This document shows positions 1 through 9,382 of a stretch of DNA of 9,699 nucleotides, piece after piece (the first letter of the stretch is position 1; each line of letters opens with the position of its first letter). The notes under the pieces were generated by a model, which was not told the DNA's origin, searched no databases, and was given only the letters and a program-made list of their open reading frames with translations. Made by a program: the position numbers and the translations under genes. The DNA is from Pseudomonadota bacterium (GTDB taxonomy: Bacteria; Pseudomonadota; Alphaproteobacteria; Rhizobiales; Xanthobacteraceae), in contig JAEYAU010000222.1 in assembly GCA_023404705.1 (NCBI GenBank), positions 1 through 9,699 of the forward strand, in the 5' to 3' direction.

Positions 1-889
1 CGTTGCGGATGATGATGTCCGGCGCGCGCAGCTCGATCAGCCGCTTCAGGCGGTTGTTGCGGTTGATGACGCGGCGATAGAGATCGTTCAGGTCCGAGGT
101 CGCGAAGCGGCCGCCGTCGAGCGGCACCAGCGGCCGCAGGTCCGGCGGGATCACCGGCACCACGGTCAGGATCATCCACTCCGGCTTGTTGCCGGACTGC
201 TGGAACGCCTCGACGATCTTCAGGCGCTTGGCGACCTTCTTCTTCTTGATGTCGCTATCCGAGGTCGCGATCTCCTGGCGCAGATCCGCCTGCATCTTGT
301 CGAGGTCGAGCGCCTTGAGCATGGCGCGGATCGCCTCGGCGCCGATCATGGCCGTGAAGCTGTCCTGGCCAAACTCGTCCTGCGCGCGCAGGTACTCGTC
401 CTCGGAGAGGAGCTGGCGCTCCTTCAGCGAGGTGAGACCCGGCTCGATCACCGTGTAGTGCTCGAAGTAGAGGATGCGCTCGAGATCCTTCAGCGTCATG
501 TCGAGCAAGAGGCCGATGCGGCTCGGCAGCGACTTCAGGAACCAGATATGCGCGACCGGCGCCGCGAGCTCGATATGGCCCATGCGCTCGCGCCGCACGC
601 GCGACAGCGTCACCTCGACGCCGCACTTCTCGCAGATGATGCCCTTGTACTTCATGCGCTTGTACTTGCCGCACAAGCACTCGTAGTCCTTGATCGGGCC
701 GAAGATGCGCGCGCAGAACAGGCCGTCGCGCTCCGGCTTGAAGGTCCGGTAGTTGATCGTCTCCGGCTTCTTGATCTCGCCGTAGGACCACGAGAGAATC
801 TTCTCAGGCGACGCGATCGAGATGCGGATCTGGTCGAAGACCTGAGCCGGCACCTGCGGGCTGAAGAGATTCATCACTTCCTGATTCAT
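1..889 (-). CDS. rpoC: RNA polymerase subunit beta' (N-terminal part, runs off window)
   Basis: RpoC is the beta' subunit of RNA polymerase; with RpoB it forms the active centre and the DNA clamp. About 296 residues are present and the rest lies beyond base 1. The protein opens MNQEVMNLFSPQVPAQVFDQ, typical of alphaproteobacterial beta'. The N-terminal zinc-binding module is intact: Cys71 and Cys73 (CLCGKYKR) with Cys86 and Cys89 (CEKCG). Further on are the conserved PPDLRPLVPLDGGRFATSDL segment and the NRNNRLKRLIELRAPDII segment, where the window ends, just before the lid/rudder region. The ATG at 889 is chosen because GAGGAG lies 6 bases upstream and the protein aligns from residue 1 with the family. 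It lies 145 bases after rpoB and is probably cotranscribed with it. No frameshift or missing key residue is seen in this part. Confidence 0.98.
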   Translation of the reverse strand, partial: MNQEVMNLFSPQVPAQVFDQIRISIASPEKILSWSYGEIKKPETINYRTFKPERDGLFCARIFGPIKDYECLCGKYKRMKYKGIICEKCGVEVTLSRVRRERMGHIELAAPVAHIWFLKSLPSRIGLLLDMTLKDLERILYFEHYTVIEPGLTSLKERQLLSEDEYLRAQDEFGQDSFTAMIGAEAIRAMLKALDLDKMQADLRQEIATSDSDIKKKKVAKRLKIVEAFQQSGNKPEWMILTVVPVIPPDLRPLVPLDGGRFATSDLNDLYRRVINRNNRLKRLIELRAPDIIIRN

Positions 890-993
890 CACCGTCTCCT
901 CATTGGGAGGCCGAGCCGCTCCGCGCTCCGCCCCCGAGGGTTCGCATTCGAATTACTCAGGCCGCAGCCCGGCTCAACCGGACCAGGGCTCGC

Positions 994-1022
994 CGGCCGC
1001 AGGCGCGAGCGCGCCGCGGCCG
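994..1022 (-). promoter_or_regulatory. Intercistronic hairpin between rpoB and rpoC
   Basis: In the rpoB-rpoC gap, arms 994-1000 (cggccgc) and 1016-1022 (gcggccg), plus 1002-1006 (ggcgc) and 1011-1015 (gcgcc), form a 12-bp all-GC stem. It has one bulged base and a 4-base loop. It starts 12 bases after the rpoB stop. No T-run follows on the minus strand, so it is unlikely to be an efficient intrinsic terminator. A role in mRNA stability, pausing or processing is inferred. High GC makes chance hairpins more likely here. Confidence 0.4.
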
Positions 1023-1034
1023 ACCGTCATTTCG

Positions 1035-5156
<4,122 letters not shown>

Positions 5157-5171
5157 CGTGGCCTCTTCCTT

Positions 5172-5188
5172 GTTGCCCGAGGGGCAAC
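5172..5188 (-). promoter_or_regulatory. Hairpin just upstream of the rpoB ribosome binding site
   Basis: A perfect 7-bp stem (gttgccc at 5172-5178, gggcaac at 5182-5188) with a 3-base loop ends 15 bases before the rpoB start codon. The AAGGAAGAGG ribosome binding site lies between hairpin and start, unpaired. Similar hairpins sit at nearly the same distance before rplJ and rplK. The structure is read from the sequence; a role in translation or mRNA stability is inferred. Confidence 0.45.
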
Positions 5189-5343
5189 TCTGCTTGCGCG
5201 CGCTGGGACTACGAACCTACGCGCCAGACATGAAACAACCGGCCGGATGCCTACCGCATCCCGCCGCGCCAAACCCCTGATTCACACTTCTTGGACCGAA
5301 TCGGTCTATCTCCTGGCGCCGGAGCATATGCCCGGCGATATAG

Positions 5344-5375
5344 GCGATTCCGCGGTTTTGACCCCGCGGAATCGC
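5344..5375 (-). promoter_or_regulatory. rplL-rpoB intercistronic hairpin (attenuator or RNA processing site candidate)
   Basis: Two perfect 12-base arms (gcgattccgcgg at 5344-5355, ccgcggaatcgc at 5364-5375) flank an 8-base loop. The hairpin begins 16 bases after the rplL stop on the minus strand. What follows is CTATATCGCC, with no T-run, so full termination is not expected. In E. coli the same gap holds a partial terminator and an RNase III site that lower rpoBC expression relative to rplJL. This hairpin is in the right place for a similar role, which is inference. A second, shorter hairpin (5318-5336, 5-bp outer stem gccgg/ccggc) follows 7 bases later. Confidence 0.55.
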
Positions 5376-5391
5376 TTGTCTGATCTCAACT

Positions 5392-5769
<378 letters not shown>

Positions 5770-5823
5770 TTCATAAGTCCTTGTTCGGTTCGAACCTTGA
5801 GGAATTCACGAAGTGTCAGAGTC

Positions 5824-6342
5824 TCACGCGGCTTCGCCCTTGGAGGCATAGGCCTGGACCACGCGGGCCACCTTGGCGGCGGGCGCGTTGGCGAGCTGGG
5901 CCAGCTTGGTCGCCGGAGCCTGGATCAGGCCGACGAGCTTGGCGCGCAGTTCGTCCAGAGACGGCAGCGAGGCGAGAGCCTTCACGGCGTCCGGGTTCAG
6001 GGCGGTCTTGCCCATCGCTCCGCCGAGGATGACGAACTTCTCGTTCGCCTTGGCGAAGTCGACGGCGACCTTCGGCGCCGCGATCGGATCGCCCGAATAG
6101 GCGATCAGAGTCGGCCCCTTCATCAGGGGCGCGATGCTCGCGACGTCCGTGCCATCAAGCGCGATCTTGGCGAGACGGTTTTTCGCGACCTTCACCTGGG
6201 CGCCCGCCTGCTTCATCTGCTTCCGCAGAGTCTGCATTTGCGCGACGGTGAGGCCGGAATAGTGAGCAACGACGACGACGTTGGTGGTCTTGAAGACCTC
6301 CGAGAGCGTCGCGACGAGCTCCTTCTTTTCCGCTCGATCCAT
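5824..6342 (-). CDS. rplJ: 50S ribosomal protein L10
   Basis: L10 anchors L7/L12 dimers to the ribosomal stalk base next to L11. In many bacteria the L10-L12 complex also binds the rplJ mRNA leader and represses translation. The product has 172 residues. The N-terminal RNA-binding domain (about 1-130) includes MDRAEKKELVATLSEVFKTT and VKVAKNRLAKIAL. The C-terminal helix (about 133-172) shows three successive 11-residue segments: LVGLIQAPATK, LAQLANAPAAK and VARVVQAYASK. Each could hold one L12 dimer, versus two sites in E. coli. The frame stays open to 6540, but ATG 6342 is chosen because homologous proteins start there and GAAGAG lies 6 bases upstream. A long untranslated leader precedes it and rplL follows after 54 bases. 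Confidence 0.97.
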   Translation of the reverse strand: MDRAEKKELVATLSEVFKTTNVVVVAHYSGLTVAQMQTLRKQMKQAGAQVKVAKNRLAKIALDGTDVASIAPLMKGPTLIAYSGDPIAAPKVAVDFAKANEKFVILGGAMGKTALNPDAVKALASLPSLDELRAKLVGLIQAPATKLAQLANAPAAKVARVVQAYASKGEAA

Positions 6343-6778
6343 ATCGGGCTCTTCGTGTTGGCCGGCGGGAGGCCCGCCAGCCGGTTGCACCTGCCGCCCT
6401 GTTGCGGTCCCTCGCGGGAACGCCACATCCGACGGCGACTTGGTCTGTCCGCCGGACGAAGGTTGCCCCTCGTCAGGTGCACCGCTCCAAGTCGGGAGCA
6501 GCGTGCAAGGCTCGAACCGGACTTGAACGGCCGGGCGCAACCCCTTGTGGGCGCAGACCCTGCCGGTGCATCCGTTTCGTCCCCGTCTATGCAGGCCCGG
6601 AAGAATTAAGCCGTTGCCGAAGCGCGGGCGCCTGCAGTCTCGGACAGAGCATGGCCGGATCGAGCCAAAGGAAGCCCCTTGGCTCGCCGGCCTATCCCAT
6701 CCGGTTTCCCGAATGGCATCCTGATGTCGAAGTTCGGCCGCTCAGCCGACCTCCGTTGGTCTTGGAAAGGTGGGTTCG
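6343..6778 (-). promoter_or_regulatory. Long structured 5' leader of rplJ (candidate L10-type autoregulatory leader)
   Basis: This stretch of about 435 bases lies between the predicted transcription start near 6778 and the rplJ ATG and holds no convincing gene. On the minus-strand RNA I see several hairpins. 6734-6749 has a 5-bp stem. 6697-6716 has an 8-bp stem closed by a GAAA tetraloop; its U-G pair forms only in this RNA orientation. 6653-6692 has outer 6-bp and inner 8-bp stems separated by a 2-base bulge. In 6486-6527, CAAGTC pairs with GACTTG over a long range. 6360-6382 lies next to the ribosome binding site. L10 leaders that bind L10-L12 are known in other bacteria. Membership in that family is inferred from position and structure and was not verified. 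Confidence 0.5.
6360..6382 (-). promoter_or_regulatory. Hairpin just upstream of the rplJ ribosome binding site
   Basis: Arms ggccggcggg (6360-6369) and cccgccagcc (6373-6382) form a 10-bp stem in the minus-strand RNA, with one G-U pair and a 3-base loop. It ends 17 bases before the rplJ ATG, leaving the GAAGAG ribosome binding site single-stranded. It could be the last element of the leader switch, or a stabilising hairpin; this is inferred. Confidence 0.45.
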
Positions 6779-6784
6779 AGGGGG

Positions 6785-6813
6785 CAAATAGCCCCTTTCC
6801 ACATATCTTACAA
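6785..6813 (-). promoter_or_regulatory. Sigma-70-type promoter candidate for rplJL-rpoBC
   Basis: On the minus strand, TTGTAA (6808-6813) and TATTTG (6785-6790) are separated by exactly 17 bases (6791-6807). The run of seven T at 6824-6830 lies just upstream. The site sits between a terminator-like hairpin and the structured rplJ leader, where a promoter for the rplJ operon is expected by analogy with E. coli. The predicted transcription start is near 6778. It is a motif match only, with no experimental support. Confidence 0.55.
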
Positions 6814-6823
6814 GGGGGCCGGC

Positions 6824-6868
6824 AAAAAAACCGCTGGACAGTCGCCGTCCCGTCATGGACCGCGACTG
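6824..6868 (-). terminator. Terminator-like hairpin with T-run after rplKA
   Basis: Minus-strand arms cagtcgc (6862-6868) and gcgactg (6839-6845) form a 7-bp stem. Inside it are a 4-bp stem (gtcc/ggac) and a 6-base loop. A run of seven T (6824-6830) follows 8 bases after the stem, further than in a classic intrinsic terminator. It could end the rplK-rplA transcript just before the rplJ promoter. The wide stem-to-T spacing lowers confidence. Confidence 0.4.
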
Positions 6869-6914
6869 ACTCGCGAGGTTCTGTCCGCCCCCTCAACCGG
6901 CCCGCGAGGCGGGT

Positions 6915-6953
6915 CCGTAGGGCGCAATAGCGGCGCAGCCGCGTATTGCGCCG
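6915..6953 (+). repeat. Palindromic repeat unit, copy 1 (forward)
   Basis: This 39-base unit reads ccgtagggcgcaatagc, nine variable bases, then gcgtattgcgccg. It folds as a hairpin (6921-6952) with arms ggcgcaata/tattgcgcc plus gcggc/gccgc, one bulge and a 3-base loop. A second copy lies just downstream in the opposite orientation at 6967-7005, identical in all 30 flanking bases. It resembles REP/BIME-type intergenic palindromes. From memory, ggcgcaata/tattgcgcc palindromes recur in Bradyrhizobium-like genomes, but I could not search. Confidence 0.75.
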
Positions 6954-6966
6954 ACTGAGCCAGAAA

Positions 6967-7005
6967 CGGCGCAATACGCCCCTTCGGGGCTATTGCGCCC
7001 TACGG
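6967..7005 (-). repeat. Palindromic repeat unit, copy 2 (inverted)
   Basis: This is the inverted partner of the unit at 6915-6953, with the same 17- and 13-base flanks on the minus strand and the centre CCCGAAGGG instead of GGCGCAGCC. The hairpin spans 6968-6999 with a 9-bp and a 5-bp stem and begins 12 bases after the rplA stop. It may thus also act as a 3' stabiliser or weak terminator for rplA mRNA, although only GTTTCTG follows it. The centre differs from copy 1 in a way that keeps base pairing. Confidence 0.75.
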
Positions 7006-7011
7006 GCTGAG

Positions 7012-7710
<699 letters not shown>

Positions 7711-7712
7711 GA

Positions 7713-8141
7713 TCAACCCCCGACCTCGATGCCCATGGACCGTGCCGAGCCCTCGACCATGCGCATGGCCGACTCGACCGTGTCGCAGTTGAGGTCCTTC
7801 ATCTTCTTCTCGGCGATCTCCTTCACTTGCGCCTTCGTGATCTTGCCGGCCTTGTCGCGGCCCGGCGCCTTGGCGCCGCTCTCGATCTTGGCGGCCTTCT
7901 TGATGAAGTAGGACACCGGCGGCGTCCGCATCTCGAAGGTGAAGGACTTGTCCTGGTAGATCGTGATCACCACCGGAATGGGTGATCCCTTCTCCAACTG
8001 CTGGGTCTGCGCGTTGAAGTCCTTGCAGAACTGCATGATGTTGAGACCGCGCTGGCCGAGCGCGGGACCGATCGGGGGCGACGGATTCGCGGCCCCGGCC
8101 GGGACCTGAAGCTTCAGGTAGCCCGTGACTTTCTTTGCCAT
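7713..8141 (-). CDS. rplK: 50S ribosomal protein L11
   Basis: L11 binds 23S rRNA in the GTPase-associated centre at the base of the L7/L12 stalk, and family members are needed for the RelA stringent response. The product has 142 residues, the same as E. coli. The N-terminal domain has the proline-rich NPSPPIGPALGQRGLNIMQF (19-38), including Pro22 and Pro26 of the thiostrepton-contact region. The C-terminal rRNA-binding domain includes SFTFEMRTPPVSYFIKKAA and the ending EGSARSMGIEVGG. The ATG at 8141 has AGGAG 6 bases upstream. It is followed by rplA after 2 bases and preceded by nusG at 176 bases; that gap holds a palindrome and two small hairpins. Confidence 0.98.
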   Translation of the reverse strand: MAKKVTGYLKLQVPAGAANPSPPIGPALGQRGLNIMQFCKDFNAQTQQLEKGSPIPVVITIYQDKSFTFEMRTPPVSYFIKKAAKIESGAKAPGRDKAGKITKAQVKEIAEKKMKDLNCDTVESAMRMVEGSARSMGIEVGG

Positions 8142-8156
8142 GTCTTACTCCTGTGG

Positions 8157-8192
8157 CTGGGTCACCCCAGCGGTTCGCTCGCGTTGGCGAGC
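8157..8192 (-). promoter_or_regulatory. Two hairpins in the rplK leader
   Basis: On the minus-strand RNA, GCTCGC/GCGAGC (8177-8192) forms a 6-bp stem with a 4-base loop. CTGGG/CCCAG (8157-8170) forms a 5-bp stem closed by GTGA, a GNRA-type tetraloop. The second hairpin ends 15 bases before the rplK ATG, leaving AGGAG free. L1 represses rplKA by binding near this position in E. coli, so these could be part of an L1 site. I could not match them to the known L1 motif. Confidence 0.4.
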
Positions 8193-8258
8193 CTCAGGTT
8201 TCGTGGTGCGGTTCGGACGGTTGGCGGCCGCCCTCTCCTTCCACGCGTTCTCGGACTA

Positions 8259-8307
8259 GCGCATGATCCCGAAAAGTGGAAACCGGTTTTCGGATAAGAT
8301 CATGCGC
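8259..8307. repeat. 49-base palindromic element between nusG and rplK
   Basis: Perfect 10-base outer arms (gcgcatgatc at 8259-8268, gatcatgcgc at 8298-8307) enclose 7-base inner arms (ccgaaaa at 8269-8275, ttttcgg at 8287-8293). The inner loop is 11 bases, with 4 unpaired bases on one side. The core gcatgatcccgaaaagtgg is, from memory, a very common intergenic palindrome in Rhizobiales genomes. It lies 11 bases after the nusG stop and may stabilise or partly terminate the secE-nusG mRNA; that role is inferred. Confidence 0.75.
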
Positions 8308-8317
8308 AGATCGAAAG

Positions 8318-8851
8318 CTACATCTTCTCGACCTGCCCGAACTCGAGCTCGACCGGGGTTGCCCGGCCGAAGATGCTCACGGCCACTTTCAGCCGCGAGC
8401 GCGCATCGTCGACTTCCTCCACCACGCCGTTGAAGGAGGCGAACGGCCCGTCGGAGACGCGCACGTTCTCGCCCACTTCGAAGGACACCGACGGCTTCGG
8501 CCGCTCGATGCCTTCCTGCACCTGGTTCATGATCCGCTGCGCCTCGGTCTCCGAGATCGGCATCGGTTTCTTGTCGGCGCCGAGGAAGCCCGTGACCTTG
8601 GGCGTGTTCTTGATCAGGTGATAGGCGTCGTCCGTGAGGTCGGCCTTCACCAGCACATAGCCCGGGAAGAACTTGCGCTCGGCGTTGACCTTGCGGCCGC
8701 GGCGCACCTCGACGACGTTCTCGACCGGCACCATGATCTCGTCGAACAGGTCCGACAGGCCACGCTGCTTCGCTTGCTCGCGGATCGACTCCGCGACCTT
8801 CTTCTCGAAGTTCGAGTAGGCGTGGACGATGTACCAGCGCTTGTCGGCCAT
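8318..8851 (-). CDS. nusG: Transcription termination/antitermination factor NusG
   Basis: NusG binds the clamp of elongating RNA polymerase. It suppresses pausing, stimulates Rho, and can link polymerase to the ribosome. The product has 177 residues (E. coli 181). The NGN domain (about 1-118) has MADKRWYIVHAYSNFEKKVA, the polymerase-contact stretch RKFFPGYVLV (59-68) and NTPKVTGFLG (82-91). The C-terminal KOW domain (about 124-177) has VGENVRVSDGPFASFNGVVE and ends GQVEKM. The ATG at 8851 is chosen because the protein then starts like other alphaproteobacterial NusG; the frame stays open upstream only because it overlaps secE in another frame. The ribosome binding site is weak (GGA about 7 bases upstream), so translation may depend on coupling to secE, whose stop is 20 bases away. 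Confidence 0.98.
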   Translation of the reverse strand: MADKRWYIVHAYSNFEKKVAESIREQAKQRGLSDLFDEIMVPVENVVEVRRGRKVNAERKFFPGYVLVKADLTDDAYHLIKNTPKVTGFLGADKKPMPISETEAQRIMNQVQEGIERPKPSVSFEVGENVRVSDGPFASFNGVVEEVDDARSRLKVAVSIFGRATPVELEFGQVEKM

Positions 8852-8871
8852 GGCGGGGTCCGAAATGTGCC

Positions 8872-9069
8872 TCAGCTGAACAGGGTCAGCAGGCGGGTAA
8901 CGCCGAAGCGGATCAGCTGATCGGCGATCAGGAAGAAGATCGAGGACACGAACACCATGACGAACACCATGGCGGTCGTGATCAGGGTCTCGCGGCGCGA
9001 CGGCCAGGTGACCTTGGCGGTCTCGGCGCGCACCTCCTGCAAGAACACGAACGGGCTCTTTCTCGCCAT
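8872..9069 (-). CDS. secE: Preprotein translocase subunit SecE
   Basis: SecE is the essential clamp subunit of the SecYEG protein-conducting channel in the inner membrane. The product has 65 residues with a single transmembrane segment (about 29-56), the short form usual outside the enterobacteria. E. coli has three membrane spans. The conserved cytosolic amphipathic stretch EVRAETAKVTWPSRRET (12-28) precedes the membrane segment. The start is taken at ATG 9069, giving MARKSPFVFLQEV, as in relatives. A TTG 13 codons upstream (9108) has no ribosome binding site. GGAC about 5 bases before the ATG is a weak site. nusG follows after 20 bases, the usual secE-nusG pair. Upstream is a gene-free 313-base stretch with a promoter candidate. 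Confidence 0.95.
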   Translation of the reverse strand: MARKSPFVFLQEVRAETAKVTWPSRRETLITTAMVFVMVFVSSIFFLIADQLIRFGVTRLLTLFS

Positions 9070-9188
9070 GGTGAAGTCCAGATAGGCTTTCGCCGCCCCA
9101 CCTTTCAAGGATGAGACCGGCGAAGCGGGTCCTTTTTGGGAAACAGGTTCGCGGCGGATGTCCGATGCCGGGCCGCCCGCGATGCGGC

Positions 9189-9217
9189 TTCCTACTGCCG
9201 ATGCAACCGCACGTCAA
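9189..9217 (-). promoter_or_regulatory. Promoter candidate for secE-nusG, inside an inverted repeat
   Basis: On the minus strand, TTGACG (9212-9217) and TAGGAA (9189-9194) are 17 bases apart, about 113 bases before secE allowing for the start site. The -35 match is strong and the -10 is weak. An 8-bp perfect inverted repeat (actgccga at 9194-9201, tcggcagt at 9225-9232) brackets the spacer and -35. That would fit an operator, or be chance. The rest of 9070-9382 holds only hairpins; I see no tRNA or further gene in it. Confidence 0.35.
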
Positions 9218-9264
9218 GGGCGGCTCGGCAGTGAGCACGACCCGGCGCGGGGCCGCAGAACGTC

Positions 9265-9297
9265 AAAAGAGCGAGCCGGGCCAAACAGATGGCCCGG
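9265..9297 (-). terminator. Terminator candidate downstream of the Gly/Trp-rich gene
   Basis: A perfect 7-bp stem (ccgggcc at 9276-9282, ggcccgg at 9291-9297) with an 8-base loop is followed on the minus strand by CTCGC and then TCTTTT (9265-9270). The T-run is short and a few bases away from the stem. It lies about 85 bases after the stop of the upstream gene and before the secE promoter candidate, where a terminator would make sense. Confidence 0.45.
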
Positions 9298-9337
9298 AAG
9301 CCTGAATCGATCTGCGAACCGCAGGCCCGCCCTGGCC

Positions 9338-9366
9338 GGAGGGCTTCCCGGTGGGAGAAGCCTTCC
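9338..9366 (-). terminator. Hairpin 16 bases after the Gly/Trp-rich gene
   Basis: Arms ggagggcttc (9338-9347) and gaagccttcc (9357-9366) pair over 10 bp, one of them G-T, with a 9-base loop. It begins 16 bases after the stop codon at 9383. No T-run follows on the minus strand, so it may protect the mRNA 3' end or act with the hairpin at 9276-9297. Confidence 0.35.
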
Positions 9367-9382
9367 AAGCCGGAAGCGTCAC

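Noticed and set aside
6473..6571. A possible 32-codon upstream reading frame in the rplJ leader (MHRQGLRPQGVAPG...)
   Set aside because: It has only a poor GGGG-like ribosome binding site and no leader-peptide feature such as a run of one amino acid. Chance frames of this length are common in GC-rich DNA.
5797..6609. A 270-codon plus-strand open frame antisense to rplJ
   Set aside because: It lies opposite rplJ and its leader, has shadow-like composition and no recognisable domain.
6606..6974. A 122-codon minus-strand open frame in the rplA-rplJ gap
   Set aside because: It runs through the palindromic repeat, the T-run and the promoter candidate, has no recognisable domain and no clear ribosome binding site. 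A similar N-terminus appears on the plus strand only because the repeat is inverted.
9070..9382. A tRNA (tRNA-Trp is often next to secE) or a tuf gene upstream of secE
   Set aside because: I found no cloverleaf-like pattern, no T-arm GGTTCGA with matching acceptor stem and no EF-Tu sequence. They could lie beyond the window.
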